A DNA stretch of 64,000 nucleotides from an uncultured Amylibacter sp. (lineage in GTDB: Bacteria; Pseudomonadota; Alphaproteobacteria; Rhodobacterales; Rhodobacteraceae), in NCBI GenBank assembly GCA_959347425.1, contig OY365741.1, positions 744,001 to 808,000 on the forward strand. The letters run 5' to 3'. The number at the start of each line of letters is the position of its first letter. The first letter of the stretch is position 1. A program made the position numbers and the translations under genes. This document shows, piece after piece, positions 35,192 to 44,676 of the stretch. Under the pieces are notes generated by a model. The model was given only the letters and a program-made list of their open reading frames with translations, searched no databases and was not told the DNA's origin.

Positions 35192-35335
35192 GCGCGTTAA
35201 ATCGCGTAACGATGAATCGCTAGGGGGGTGTTTAGCGGTTTTTTGGCAAGTGTCAAGTTAGTTATTAGTTATTAGTTGTTAGTTATTAGTTATTAGTGGG
35301 TTTTTAGTATTATAGTTCTGCCCTAGATTAGGAAT
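35192..35335. repeat. Heptamer tract (TTAGTTA)n between tRNA-Lys and the dispersed element
   Basis: About six units of TTAGTTA/TTAGTTG with a 7-base period at 35258-35298. It flanks the full-length dispersed element on its left side. Nothing else recognisable. Confidence 0.7.
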
Positions 35336-35685
35336 GAAGGGCTTTTAGCCCTGCGGGTCTTCGTCATCGCTTACGCGAATGCCGACCAGCGTGGTCTTTT
35401 GTGCGTAGCCCTCACGGTGTGAGGGCATGCCAAAAGCCCTTGGGTTTCAAGACGTTAGGGATTCTATAAATTTACTATCTGGAATAACAAGACGAGGGAT
35501 TGGATTATTTGCAAAGAATACTTGGGAATTGGTGATAGGTCTGTTCTAAATTTATTTAGGCTGTGCCTAGATGTAAGGACAGGCTTTAGCCATAAAAACC
35601 CGTCCGCCCAAGCCTCGCAGAGGGGTGGGCGGGCGGGAAGCCCGAACGCAGGGGCTTGCCCCCAAGTGAGGGCGAAAGAAAAGAA
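35336..35685 (+). repeat. Dispersed element, full-length copy
   Basis: Head AGCCCTGCGGGTCTTCGTC, small hairpins TCGC/GCGA and GACCA/TGGTC, the central hairpin (35394-35439; inner arms CCCTCAC and GTGAGGG), then TTGGGTTTCAAGACG, TCTATAAATTTACTATCTGG, ATTTATTTAGGCTGTGCC, and a tail ending GCTTGCCCCCAAGTGAGGGC. About 340 bp and nearly the exact inverse of the copy at 30834-31170. No ORF of note inside. Confidence 0.85.
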
Positions 35686-35827
35686 TCACTAATCACTAAT
35701 CACTAATCGTTAATAACTAATCACATTCCCCAAAATAAAACTATTGCAATAATTCAAAAAATACCCCTTAATAAATCACAACTAATAACTCACAACTAAT
35801 AACTAATAACTAAAGACAGAAAACCAA
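35686..35827. repeat. Heptamer tracts upstream of the mttB-like gene
   Basis: ATCACTA repeats at 35687-35710 and ACAACTA/ATAACTA at about 35778-35814, both with 7-base period, separated by an AT-rich stretch. The mttB-like start follows eight bases later. Confidence 0.7.
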
Positions 35828-37381
35828 ATGACCCTTACCGAACCCAAACGCGAGCGCACAGGCGGCCGCGCATCTCGCCGTACCCTCCGTGCCACGCGTG
35901 ATTTCAAAATGCTCCCCGCGCTGAAAAACACCCTGCCCCTGTGCGAAATAATGAACGGCGCACAGGTGGAAAAAATTGACGCAACCTCTGCCGATATATT
36001 GGAAAACGTGGGCGTGCATTTTCGCGACCCAACCGCCATAAATGACTGGAAGAAAGCAGGCGCGAAAGTCATCGGCGAGCGAGTCTACCTAGACCGAGGG
36101 CTGGTAAAACAGCTCATCAAATCCATCCCCTCAGGTTTCACCTACCACGCCCGTAATCCGCAAAACAACCTGCCCTTTGGCGGGCGGCATTGCATTTTTG
36201 TCCCTATGGCGGGCGCGCCTTATTTGCGCGATTTGGACGATGTTCGGCGCAATCCCACGCTGGATGATTTGGCGATGTTTCATAAGCTATCGCATATGAT
36301 ACCCGCGTTGCATAGCACGTCGCATCATATCGTTGAACCCTACGACCACCCGATAAGCCAAAGGCATTTGCGAATCACTTATTCTTCCATGAAGCACTCT
36401 GACAAAACCTTTATGGGCATGACCACCAGCCCGAAAAATGCCGAGGATGTGCTGAACATGTGCGCCCTGCTGTTCGGCAGCGATTTTATGGAAACCCACG
36501 CGGTAGTCACTGGCAATTGCAACGCCAATTCGCCTCTGGTTTGGGATGAAACGATGCTGGGGGCGATGCGCGCGTTTTGTCGGCGTAATCAGCCAGTTTT
36601 ATGCTCGCCGTTTGTGTTGGGCGGGGCGAATACCCCTGCCTCTGTCCCTGCCAGCGTGGCGCAATTGAATGCAGAGGCTTTGTCGGCGCTCGCCTATACC
36701 CAAGTTGTGCGCAAGGGCTGCCCGGCGATTTACGGGCATTATCTTTCCACCGTGTCTATGAAATCGGGTGCGCCGATGGCGGGCACGCCAGAGATTAGCC
36801 TGATGAACTTTATGATTGGGCAGATGGCGCGGTTTTATCGGATTCCCTGGCGGTCGTCTTCCGCGTTGGGCGGGGCAAAGGTGTTTGACGCGCAAGCGGG
36901 GTATGAAAGCGCGACAACTCTGGGCGCGACCTTGCATGCGGGGGCGAATTATATCTGGCATTCGGCGGGCTGGAATGAGGCGGGTATGCATTGTTCCGTG
37001 GCGAAGTTTATTGTGGATTCAGAGCAGTGTGCTATGGCCTATCGCATGGGGCAGGGTGCGCGTTGGGATGATTTTGATGAGGCGGTGGAGACGATAAGCG
37101 ATATTGGCCCGGGCGGGCATTATCTGGGGCATCCCCATACGCAAGAAAACTTCCAATCGGCGTTTTTTATGCCAGAGGTTTTTGATAACAATTCCATAGA
37201 GCAATGGCAGGCAGAGGGTGGTGTGAAAACCGGTGAACGGGCGCGGGTGTTGGCGCGAAAGCTGTTATCAGAGTATCAAGAGCCCAAGCTGGATAAGGCT
37301 GTGGATGAGGCGTTGTTGGATTATATCGCACGGCGGGAGCGTGAAATTCCTGCGGGGAATGAATTAAACCAGAGTCTTTAA
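35828..37381 (+). CDS. MttB-family (trimethylamine/glycine-betaine methyltransferase-like) protein
   Basis: 517 residues, COG5598 type, expected to move a methyl group from a quaternary or tertiary amine to a corrinoid protein. Conserved stretches include FVPMAGAPYLRDLDDVRRNPT, CNANSPLVWDETMLGAMRAF, CSPFVLGGANTPASVPASVAQ and HAGANYIWHSAGWNEAGM. The frame is uninterrupted, so it is a non-pyrrolysine member; the substrate may be glycine betaine or a related compound. No corrinoid protein gene is adjacent. Convergent with plsY. Confidence 0.85.
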   Translation: MTLTEPKRERTGGRASRRTLRATRDFKMLPALKNTLPLCEIMNGAQVEKIDATSADILENVGVHFRDPTAINDWKKAGAKVIGERVYLDRGLVKQLIKSIPSGFTYHARNPQNNLPFGGRHCIFVPMAGAPYLRDLDDVRRNPTLDDLAMFHKLSHMIPALHSTSHHIVEPYDHPISQRHLRITYSSMKHSDKTFMGMTTSPKNAEDVLNMCALLFGSDFMETHAVVTGNCNANSPLVWDETMLGAMRAFCRRNQPVLCSPFVLGGANTPASVPASVAQLNAEALSALAYTQVVRKGCPAIYGHYLSTVSMKSGAPMAGTPEISLMNFMIGQMARFYRIPWRSSSALGGAKVFDAQAGYESATTLGATLHAGANYIWHSAGWNEAGMHCSVAKFIVDSEQCAMAYRMGQGARWDDFDEAVETISDIGPGGHYLGHPHTQENFQSAFFMPEVFDNNSIEQWQAEGGVKTGERARVLARKLLSEYQEPKLDKAVDEALLDYIARREREIPAGNELNQSL

Positions 37382-37391
37382 TCGTTAATCT

Positions 37392-37985
37392 TTAACCGCC
37401 AATACGGGGTTCTTGTCCTTGAAGCAATCGCACGATATTCCCACGATGTTGCCACCAGATTAATGCGGCACATAACCCGACCCCCACCGCTATATCCACC
37501 CCGCCAAACACCAGCAAAACCACAGCCCCACCCGCCGTTGCCACCAACGCCGCCAGCGAGGATATCCGCCATAAAAACGCCACAACCAGCCAGCATAAAC
37601 ACACCAACACCGCCACGCCGAAACTTAACACCAACATCGCGCCCAGAAATGTGGCGACCCCCTTGCCCCCACTAAACCGCAAAAACGGGGAAAAACAATG
37701 ACCAAACACCACGCACAAAACCCCTGCCCCCATTAACCAATCGGGCACACCCAGCCAAACACCCAGCCCAATCGCAACCGCACCTTTGCCCATATCACAC
37801 GCCAGTGTAGCCACCGCCGCCAGCCTATTGCCCGTTCGTAAAACATTTGTCGCACCGATATTGCCAGAGCCTACTTTGCGCAAATCGCCCAGATTTAACC
37901 CCCGCGCAATCACCAACCCAAACGGAATTCCGCCCAAAACATAGGCGATAAACAAATACACCCCCGCCAAAATCCCCATCATCAT
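37392..37985 (-). CDS. plsY: Glycerol-3-phosphate acyltransferase PlsY
   Basis: Uses acyl phosphate to make lysophosphatidic acid at the inner membrane. 197 residues, five or so membrane helices. Conserved loops are LGGIPFGLVIAR, DLRKVGSGNIGATNVLRTG, HCFSPFLRFSGGKGVATFLG and the C-terminal RHRGNIVRLLQGQEPRI-like end. Start overlaps the pyrC' stop by four bases. Confidence 0.95.
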   Translation of the reverse strand: MMMGILAGVYLFIAYVLGGIPFGLVIARGLNLGDLRKVGSGNIGATNVLRTGNRLAAVATLACDMGKGAVAIGLGVWLGVPDWLMGAGVLCVVFGHCFSPFLRFSGGKGVATFLGAMLVLSFGVAVLVCLCWLVVAFLWRISSLAALVATAGGAVVLLVFGGVDIAVGVGLCAALIWWQHRGNIVRLLQGQEPRIGG

Positions 37986-39310
37986 AGCGGATAAACCCTG
38001 CGTCCATTGACCATCGTGTGCAAAACCTGCCCTTGCATTTTATGCCCATCAAAGGGAGTATTTTTGGATTTGGAAAGCAATTTCGTGCGGTCTAACACAA
38101 ACGGTTTATCCGCATCAAACACCACCAAATCGGCGGGTGCACCAACGCTTAACCGCCCCGATTCCAGCCCCAATAATTGCGCGGGATGCAAGGATACCGC
38201 CCGCCATAAATCGGGCATTGCCATCGCGCCACTATGGAAAACCTGCATTAACGCGGGTAAAAATGTCTCTAACCCCACCGCGCCTGATGCCGCCGTGGCA
38301 AACGGCAACCGCTTGCTTTCTTCATCCTGTGGCGTGTGGAAAGAGCCGACAATATCAATCAGACCACTCGCCAAAGCGGTTACCATAGCCATCCTATCAT
38401 CCTCTGCCCGCAGGGGCGGTTTTAGTTTGAAAAAACTGCCAAAACCTTCAATATCCAGCTCATTCAAGGTTAAATGATGAATGGAAACCCCAGCCGTGAT
38501 ACGCAGTTTATCCGCCTTTGCTCGCGCCAAAACGGGCAAGGCAACCGCCGTGGAAATCTGGTCAATATGTATCCTTGCGCCAGTCATTTCCAAAACCGCA
38601 ACATCGCGTTCTAACTGCAATCGTTCCGCCATAACTGACACGGCGGGTAGGCCCAGTTTCGTCGCCAAAACACCCGAAGTCGCCGCCGCATCCAAAGACA
38701 AAGACGGGTCTTGGGCGTGGGTAATCACCAATGCGTCTTGGGAATCGGCGTAGGCCAAGGCGCGGGCAAAGATTTTATTATCGACAACGACATGGTCGCA
38801 ATCGCTGAACCCGACCGCGCCCATGTCTTTTAGAAACCCGATTTCCGCCATTTCCTGTCCCAATCGCCCTTTGGTTAGGGCGGCCAAGGGCAGGACTTTC
38901 ACGGCGCTTGCGTGGTCGGCGCGATGGACGATAAAGGTCAGGGATTCGGGCGTGTCTATCGCGGGGTGCGTGTCGGGGCGGATGACGATTGTTGTGATAC
39001 CACCCGCGGCGGCAGCAAAGCCCGCACTGCGGAAGCTTTCCTTGTGGCGTTCGCCAGGTTCGCAAACCTTTACCCCGATGTCTATGATACCAGGGGCGAG
39101 GTAATGCCCGTGGCAGTCGATAGTCTCTGCGTCTTTTGTGTTTTTTATATCTTGCGTTTTGCCACCTGCTTTGCCGTTCGCGGTTTCATAGGAGATGGCT
39201 TTAATCTTACCGTCCTCTATCAAAACCGACCCAAGCCCTTGGCTGCGATTCTCAGGGTCAATTAACATCGCATTGTGCAACAGGATTTTATCGCTCATAC
39301 CACCACTCAT
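37982..39310 (-). CDS. pyrC: Dihydroorotase-like protein, probably non-catalytic (PyrC')
   Basis: 442 residues with the amidohydrolase fold in an operon with pyrB. The metal-binding HxH expected after GxxD is replaced: the sequence reads [20 protein letters not shown]. Other metal ligands are also changed (HAQD region, IHHLTLNEL kept). Such inactive homologues stabilise aspartate transcarbamoylase in several bacteria, so a structural role is likely and another dihydroorotase should exist. Start at 39310 overlaps the pyrB stop (ATGA). Confidence 0.85.
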   Translation of the reverse strand: MSGGMSDKILLHNAMLIDPENRSQGLGSVLIEDGKIKAISYETANGKAGGKTQDIKNTKDAETIDCHGHYLAPGIIDIGVKVCEPGERHKESFRSAGFAAAAGGITTIVIRPDTHPAIDTPESLTFIVHRADHASAVKVLPLAALTKGRLGQEMAEIGFLKDMGAVGFSDCDHVVVDNKIFARALAYADSQDALVITHAQDPSLSLDAAATSGVLATKLGLPAVSVMAERLQLERDVAVLEMTGARIHIDQISTAVALPVLARAKADKLRITAGVSIHHLTLNELDIEGFGSFFKLKPPLRAEDDRMAMVTALASGLIDIVGSFHTPQDEESKRLPFATAASGAVGLETFLPALMQVFHSGAMAMPDLWRAVSLHPAQLLGLESGRLSVGAPADLVVFDADKPFVLDRTKLLSKSKNTPFDGHKMQGQVLHTMVNGRRVYPL

Positions 39311-40236
39311 TTTGCATCCCCCCCCGCCAAAAGCTCCATCACCGCCATCCGCACGGCAACACCCATTTCCACCTGTTCGTGTATGACAGAGCGACTGATA
39401 TCATCGGCGATTTCACCATCAATCTCCACCCCTCGGTTCATTGGACCGGGGTGCATAACAATCGCATCGGGCTTTGCCACTGCCAAGTTTTCCGCCGTTA
39501 AACCCCATCGGTGATAGTATTCGCGTTCGGACGGAATAAACCCGCCGTCCATCCGCTCGCGTTGCAACCGCAACATCATAACGACATCAACATCGGCGAG
39601 CCCTTGCTTCATATCCTCAAAAACCTCTACCCCCAGCCGTTCAACCCCCGCAGGTAATAACGTACGCGGGGCAACCAGCCGTACGCGGCTTTCCATCTTA
39701 CCCAGTAAAAAGATATTGGAACGGGCAACACGGCTATGGGCTATATCACCACAAATGGCTATGGATAAGCGATGCAGGCGGCTCTTTGCCCGTTTGATAG
39801 TCAAGGCATCCAACAGGGCTTGGGTCGGGTGTTCGTGCCGCCCATCGCCCGCATTAACCACGGCGCAATTCACCTTTTTAGACAGCAACTCCACCGCCCC
39901 CGATTCGGGATGACGGACAACCAGCAAATCAGGGCGCATCGCGTTTAGTGTCATAGCCGTGTCAATCAGGGTTTCACCCTTTTTAATGCTTGATGCCGCC
40001 ATGACCATATTCACCACATTCGCGCCGAGCCGTTTGCCTGCCAGCTCAAAACTAACCTGTGTGCGGGTGGAATTTTCAAAGAATAGATTGATTTGCGTCC
40101 GCCCAGCCAGAATGGGCGGGGCAGATGCGGTTTGGCGGTTGAGGGTGACGTAATCCTCTGCCCGATTCAAAATACTATGAATATCATCTATGTGAAGATG
40201 TTCAATTCCCAAAAGATGGTTTGCGCGAAATTTCAT
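39307..40236 (-). CDS. pyrB: Aspartate carbamoyltransferase catalytic subunit
   Basis: Condenses aspartate with carbamoyl phosphate, the first committed pyrimidine step. 309 residues from ATG 40236, which has GAGG 7 bases upstream; the frame opens at 40290. Carbamoyl-phosphate loop [20 protein letters not shown], the 80s-loop [21 protein letters not shown] and [12 protein letters not shown] are all present. No pyrI follows; the gene overlaps pyrC'. Confidence 0.96.
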   Translation of the reverse strand: MKFRANHLLGIEHLHIDDIHSILNRAEDYVTLNRQTASAPPILAGRTQINLFFENSTRTQVSFELAGKRLGANVVNMVMAASSIKKGETLIDTAMTLNAMRPDLLVVRHPESGAVELLSKKVNCAVVNAGDGRHEHPTQALLDALTIKRAKSRLHRLSIAICGDIAHSRVARSNIFLLGKMESRVRLVAPRTLLPAGVERLGVEVFEDMKQGLADVDVVMMLRLQRERMDGGFIPSEREYYHRWGLTAENLAVAKPDAIVMHPGPMNRGVEIDGEIADDISRSVIHEQVEMGVAVRMAVMELLAGGDAK

Positions 40237-40391
40237 ACATAGCCTCGCTATCGTTTTTTGCGTTATAGCCGTGTGAGGGGGATAAGGCAATAATAAAACG
40301 GGGGTAAAAGCGGGGGAATCAATAAAAAACTCTTAACATGGGTAGGAAAATCGGCTATGCTAGGGCGATTAGATAAAAAAGGGGCTGGGCT

Positions 40392-41279
40392 TTGGGCAGT
40401 GTTGCACAGATAGAGGGGTATTCAAAATCGCAGATACGGGCGTTAATTGCCGCCATGCAATGGCAGCAGGAATCGGGCGTGGATGAGGTTTTTGGCGAAT
40501 CACCGACTGATAGGTATAAAGAGGTGGTGGCGAAGAAAATTGCGGTGAAACCGCCCGCACCCACACCCGCTGTGCCTGTTAAAACCTCCACTACCGATGC
40601 AAATTTGCGCGAAGTCAGCACCGCCCCCGCTCTGCCTGAAAAAGCTGTGCCAGAAATCGCCGCGATGTTGGCGCAGAAATGCCAGACCTTGGATGATTTG
40701 CGCGATGCACTGAATATATTTGACCATTGTGCGCCGAAAAAGGGTGCACGGAATTTTGTCTTTGGGCAGGGGTCGCCGAACGCCCGAATTATGGTCATTG
40801 CCGACGCACCCGATAGGGAGGATGACAAAACCGCCACCTGTTTTTCTGGTGAAGCGGGGGGGTTATTGGATGCGATGTTTGCCGCGATTGGGTTTGCCCG
40901 CGATGGGTTATATCTAACGCAGGTTTCGCCTTGGCATCCACCGCAGGGGCGCGGGCTTTATGATGATGAAATTGCCATGATGACGCCGTTTTTGGCGGCT
41001 CATGTGCGATTGGTCGCGCCAGAGCTGCTGGTGGTTATGGGGCAAGCCGCCGCGCAGGCTGTGCTGGGGAATAAGGACGCACATCGTGCGGTTGGCGTGA
41101 TGCACGAGGGGCTAGGCTGTGCCGTTATTGCCACCCAGCATCCCTCTCGTTTATTGCGCGATCCGATACGAAAGAGGCAATCTTGGGCTGACCTTTTGCG
41201 AATGAAATCTTATTTGGATACAAACAAAAATAAAGGGGCGGATAAAGGGAAAAATAAAGGTGGCAAGGATGGGCAATAA
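40392..41279 (+). CDS. Uracil-DNA glycosylase-like protein
   Basis: 295 residues. The C-terminal 190 have the family 4/5 order: APKKGARNFVFGQG, a motif-1 position reading VIADAPDRED, LTQVSPWHPPQGRG, LVVMGQAAAQAVLG and the late ATQHPSRLLRDPIRKRQSW. The canonical GEAPG is changed to ADAPD and only one Cys of the usual CxxC is seen, so the cluster and activity may differ. The start is TTG with AAAGGGG 7 bases before it; no earlier in-frame ATG. A proline-rich linker (about residues 52-80) and a Lys/Gly tail flank the domain. Confidence 0.8.
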   Translation: MGSVAQIEGYSKSQIRALIAAMQWQQESGVDEVFGESPTDRYKEVVAKKIAVKPPAPTPAVPVKTSTTDANLREVSTAPALPEKAVPEIAAMLAQKCQTLDDLRDALNIFDHCAPKKGARNFVFGQGSPNARIMVIADAPDREDDKTATCFSGEAGGLLDAMFAAIGFARDGLYLTQVSPWHPPQGRGLYDDEIAMMTPFLAAHVRLVAPELLVVMGQAAAQAVLGNKDAHRAVGVMHEGLGCAVIATQHPSRLLRDPIRKRQSWADLLRMKSYLDTNKNKGADKGKNKGGKDGQ

Positions 41280-41793
41280 CTCGCGTGATTTTATCCCCGT
41301 GCATATTGCGATTTTAACCGTATCGGATAGCCGTGATGCCAAAACCGATGGCGCGGGCGATATGCTGGCGCGATTGATTGGTGAGGCAGGGCATAAGGTC
41401 TCGGCGAGGTTAATCGTCCGCGATGACCGTGCCAAAATTGCCGAGGCTTTGCGTGGGTGGGTTGCGGACGCACAGATTGATGTGATTATCAGCACGGGAG
41501 GCACGGGTTTGACAGGTCGCGATGTAACGGTGGAGGCGCACCGCGATGTTTATGAAAAAGAGATTGACGCGTTTGGAGTGGTCTTTGCCATGGTCTCTAT
41601 GGATAAAATCGGGGTGTCGGCGGTGCAGAGCCGTGCCTGTGGCGGAGTCGCGGGTGGGACGTATTTGTTTGCCCTGCCTGGCAGCCCGAGTGCGTGTCGC
41701 GACGGCTGGGATGGGATTTTGAAGGCGCAATTGGATTACCGCCATAAGCCGTGTAATTTTGTGGAAATTATGCCGAGGCTTTTGGAATTGTGA
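41269..41793 (+). CDS. moaB: Molybdenum cofactor biosynthesis protein MoaB
   Basis: Adenylates molybdopterin before molybdate insertion. 174 residues. Motifs: IAILTVSDSRD, DVIISTGGTGLTGRDVT and LPGSPSACRDGWDGIL. Overlaps the end of the glycosylase gene; the ATG at 41269 has AGGTGG upstream, preferred to the GTG at 41260. Followed by a clear terminator. Confidence 0.93.
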   Translation: MGNNSRDFIPVHIAILTVSDSRDAKTDGAGDMLARLIGEAGHKVSARLIVRDDRAKIAEALRGWVADAQIDVIISTGGTGLTGRDVTVEAHRDVYEKEIDAFGVVFAMVSMDKIGVSAVQSRACGGVAGGTYLFALPGSPSACRDGWDGILKAQLDYRHKPCNFVEIMPRLLEL

Positions 41794-41804
41794 GGGGTGA
41801 ATTA

Positions 41805-41840
41805 TTAGTTGTTAGTTATTAGTTATTAGTTGTTAGTTAT
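41805..41840. repeat. Heptamer tract (TTAGTTG/TTAGTTA)n
   Basis: Five units with period 7 between moaB and its terminator. Confidence 0.7.
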
Positions 41841-41841
41841 T

Positions 41842-41878
41842 AAAAAAGGGCAGTGATGAACTGCCCCTTTTTGTTTTT
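41842..41878. terminator. Bidirectional intrinsic terminator after moaB
   Basis: GGGCAGT and ACTGCCC form a stem flanked by AAAAAA on the left and TTTTTGTTTTTT on the right, so it can stop transcripts from moaB and from the convergent GIY-YIG-like gene. Confidence 0.85.
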
Positions 41879-41894
41879 TGTGGTTGGTGGTTAG

Positions 41895-42224
41895 TTATTT
41901 TAATTTAAAAACGTAAACATGCTTGGAATTGCCTTTAACCCCACCAGGACCAGAAGGCTTATATCCGTCGCAACCTTTTTTCTGCATCTTTTTTTCTAAA
42001 ATTATTGCTTTAATCTGAGAACCGCATTTTACGCTAGTATGCAATTTTATTTTAATATTATTTTCAAGTTCATGTTGTTTTAATCTTTTTTTAGGAGATT
42101 TGGTAATTCCGCAATACCAATCAAGAAAATCACCGCCATGTTTGTCAATATATGCGACTAGAGTTTCCTCTGGTTTATCGTCTTCTGGTTTATTGTCTTC
42201 TAGAAATTCGCTAAAACTTTTCAC
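41895..42224 (-). CDS. Small GIY-YIG-like protein
   Basis: 109 residues. AYIDKHGGDFLDWYCGITKSPKKRLKQH fits the start of a GIY-YIG nuclease fold, with WYCGIT in place of the second YIG and an Arg and His after it. A later Glu (ILEKKMQKKG) could be the catalytic acid. No other domain. Family assignment is tentative. The gene is AT-rich and lies in an islet between moaB and leuS. Confidence 0.5.
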   Translation of the reverse strand: MKSFSEFLEDNKPEDDKPEETLVAYIDKHGGDFLDWYCGITKSPKKRLKQHELENNIKIKLHTSVKCGSQIKAIILEKKMQKKGCDGYKPSGPGGVKGNSKHVYVFKLK

Positions 42225-42242
42225 TTTGGTTTTTCCTTTCGG

Positions 42243-42668
42243 TTAGTGTTTATGGGTTTGCGTGTTTTGGCAGTCAGAAAAATCTGTAAGTATTTTAATA
42301 TAACCTCCCATGTTATGTTTGTTAGGAGGGGTTTGACGATGTTTAATATTTGCTCGGAGAGCATTTAACGCCAATTCTAGCCCCTCGCATTCATCCTCCT
42401 TACGGATTATTTCAAGAAACCAGCGTGTTGGGTTTTCACCAATTGACTGTTTATACATGCTACCAGTCTGCATTGCCTCAAAACATTTAAAAAAACGACC
42501 GCAGGAGCGAGGGGTAAAATCATCATTTACCTTGTCTTCAACTGCCAAAAAAGCTTGTTTAGCGGTTTTGTTATTATAAGAAGCAAATTTTACAGCATGG
42601 TATATTGATGTGACTTCATCTTTAGTTAGATTTTCAGCGATTCTTTTTGGTTGCGATAAATTAAACAT
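42243..42668 (-). CDS. Hypothetical protein
   Basis: 141 residues from the ATG at 42668, which has AAGGAG 10 bases before it; an earlier in-frame start at 42737 lacks one. It is soluble and fairly charged (NLTKDEVTSIYHAVKFASYN, then FTPRSCGRFFKCFEAM) with a His/Asn-rich end. I do not recognise a family. It lies between the GIY-YIG-like gene and the Cys-repeat lipoprotein, all on the minus strand. Confidence 0.55.
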   Translation of the reverse strand: MFNLSQPKRIAENLTKDEVTSIYHAVKFASYNNKTAKQAFLAVEDKVNDDFTPRSCGRFFKCFEAMQTGSMYKQSIGENPTRWFLEIIRKEDECEGLELALNALRANIKHRQTPPNKHNMGGYIKILTDFSDCQNTQTHKH

Positions 42669-42740
42669 AATATAGGCACTCCTTTTAGTAATTGTTTTAT
42701 GCTGATAAAAGCATAGTGGCTTTTTAACCCTTGTCAAGTT

Positions 42741-44657
42741 TTATTTTTGGCGTGTGGCAGTAAATCCACCCGCAAATATGCCAATAACAAGAGTTCCACG
42801 GAAGCGAACGCTTTCACTAGCAAACACCCCAAACACCTCATCTTGCCCGATAAGACCTCTTAAATTTGTTTCTTGAGACCCTAAATTAACTTTCCCTGTT
42901 AGGATTCCTCTATCCGTGAAATTGCCGTTTATACTAAAAACACTAGAATAATTATTACTTGCAACTAAATTACCAGAATAGCTTAACGTGTTGTTATCAA
43001 AATCAGCAATAATATCAATATTTTTAGTAATAACAGGATTGGCACGATTAGAGTGATATTGTGCTATAACTGACCCTGCGTATATGGCAGTTCCAGTATT
43101 GGAGTCATTTAACGGTTTAATGTTTATTCCGCTTGGGTAACTATTAACATGGCAACGATAGTTATAATAATCATCGCTAAAGCCAATAAGCGTGACATCA
43201 CAATTAACATTTAATGAATCGCCAGCAAATTGATTAATAGAATGACTTGAAAGAATATCATGCAATGTAAGATTGACTGATTGGCAAAACACACCAAATA
43301 CATCTGCCCCGCAAACTCTGTCAAGCGTTGGGGCGCATCTATCGGAACGTGGCTCGCTCGCACAGGTCGTTTCTTTCGCAAGATAATAGGTTTCATTGCC
43401 ATCGCACAAGCTATTAAACGGATTGACAACACAAACCTGCGCAACTGTTAAAGCACACCGTTCGGAATTTGGCTCTCTTGCACATCTTGTTTTTTGTATA
43501 GCGTGATAGGTTTCAATTTTATTGCATAGAGAATCAAAAATATTTAGTCCGCAAATTTCCGCAACGGTTGGGGCGCATCGGTCAGAATTTGGCTCGTCTG
43601 CGCATATTATTTCACGGGCGGACATATCTTGGGGATTATAGCAAAAGTCATGAAACCGATTTCTATTACAAAGCCGTCTTCTTGCTGTATAGCATCCGTT
43701 GCGATTTGGGCTTCTTTCACAAATCATTTCTTGTGCGGTAAAATAGATTTCTTTGTCGTGGCACAAATAATCCAGTAACTTTGTACTGCAAACACGTGCA
43801 ACGATTGGGGCGCATCGGTCAGAATTTATCTCGCGGTTGCATATCCGCTCTTGTGCAGAATAATAATTTTCTTGCCCGTTACATAATACATCTAAAGCAT
43901 CCACATCGCAAATCCTGCTTACAGTCGTTTTACAACGCACCGACATTGGCTCACCTACACATGTTGTTTCACGTACTTTATGGTAAGTATTGCCCCCAAA
44001 GCACAAGGCAGTATTAAATGGGTCTGATTCGCAAACTCTGCTTACAGTTGTTGCGCAACGTTCAGTTGTTGCTCTATCACTGCACTCACTCTCGCGATTT
44101 TTATTGTAGGTATTATCTTGAAAGCAAAAAGCGGTAATAAAAGGGTCTGCACCGCAAGCTGTAATTATCGTATCCAAGCAACGCTCAGAAGTTGGCTCAT
44201 CTTTACAAATAACCTCGCGGGCGTAATTGTAATTACTATCACAAACTTTGCTGAATGAATCATGTTTGCAAATATCCTTTACAGAATCCGACCCCGTGCA
44301 ATGATTATCATCTTTATTATCCGCATCATTACAAAACTTCACCCGTTCATCCCTCGCATTTTGAACATGTGCGGTGAAAAGCGGGTTTGCCTCGCACCCA
44401 CTTAAAAACGGATTGGTGATGCACCCGTTCGTATCTGCAACAACTTTCGCGCAAGCTGGGTCGGCTTGGGCGGTGTTGCCTATAATACATTTGTTAATAA
44501 GGATGGCTTCAGGGGTAAGAACAATCGGTGCTGATTCTGTCTTTTCGGTGTTGGATTCAGCTATCGTTCCAGCAGGTAGATTCACCGCCCCAACGCAAGC
44601 CGATAGGATGAATCCCGCCAACAGGCAGGGTATTATTTTTATTATTTGAGTCTTCAT
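42741..44657 (-). CDS. Cysteine-repeat lipoprotein with C-terminal beta-type module
   Basis: 638 residues, predicted lipoprotein: MKTQIIKIIPCLLAGFILSAC with lipobox LSAC and Cys21. Residues about 105-460 hold nine units of about 40 residues, each with four Cys in the pattern C-x7/8-C-x7-C-x7/8-C; consensus pieces are EPNSDRCAPTV, RVC and DPFNSLC. The last 150 residues are beta-rich and end GILTGKVNLG, LRGLIGQDEVFGVFAS and GIFAGGFTAT, the same motif set as the repeats of the lipoprotein at 7.9-10.5 kb. Probably a disulfide-rich surface protein; function unknown. Downstream of a structured RNA-like region. Confidence 0.72.
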   Translation of the reverse strand: MKTQIIKIIPCLLAGFILSACVGAVNLPAGTIAESNTEKTESAPIVLTPEAILINKCIIGNTAQADPACAKVVADTNGCITNPFLSGCEANPLFTAHVQNARDERVKFCNDADNKDDNHCTGSDSVKDICKHDSFSKVCDSNYNYAREVICKDEPTSERCLDTIITACGADPFITAFCFQDNTYNKNRESECSDRATTERCATTVSRVCESDPFNTALCFGGNTYHKVRETTCVGEPMSVRCKTTVSRICDVDALDVLCNGQENYYSAQERICNREINSDRCAPIVARVCSTKLLDYLCHDKEIYFTAQEMICERSPNRNGCYTARRRLCNRNRFHDFCYNPQDMSAREIICADEPNSDRCAPTVAEICGLNIFDSLCNKIETYHAIQKTRCAREPNSERCALTVAQVCVVNPFNSLCDGNETYYLAKETTCASEPRSDRCAPTLDRVCGADVFGVFCQSVNLTLHDILSSHSINQFAGDSLNVNCDVTLIGFSDDYYNYRCHVNSYPSGINIKPLNDSNTGTAIYAGSVIAQYHSNRANPVITKNIDIIADFDNNTLSYSGNLVASNNYSSVFSINGNFTDRGILTGKVNLGSQETNLRGLIGQDEVFGVFASESVRFRGTLVIGIFAGGFTATRQK

Positions 44658-44676
44658 AACTTGTCCTTTTTTTACA

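Noticed and set aside
35258..35298. CRISPR-like array
   Set aside because: The repeated unit is only 7 bp with no spacers; no cas genes in the window.
35828..37381. Pyrrolysine-containing MttB
   Set aside because: The frame has no internal TAG, so it belongs to the non-pyrrolysine group.
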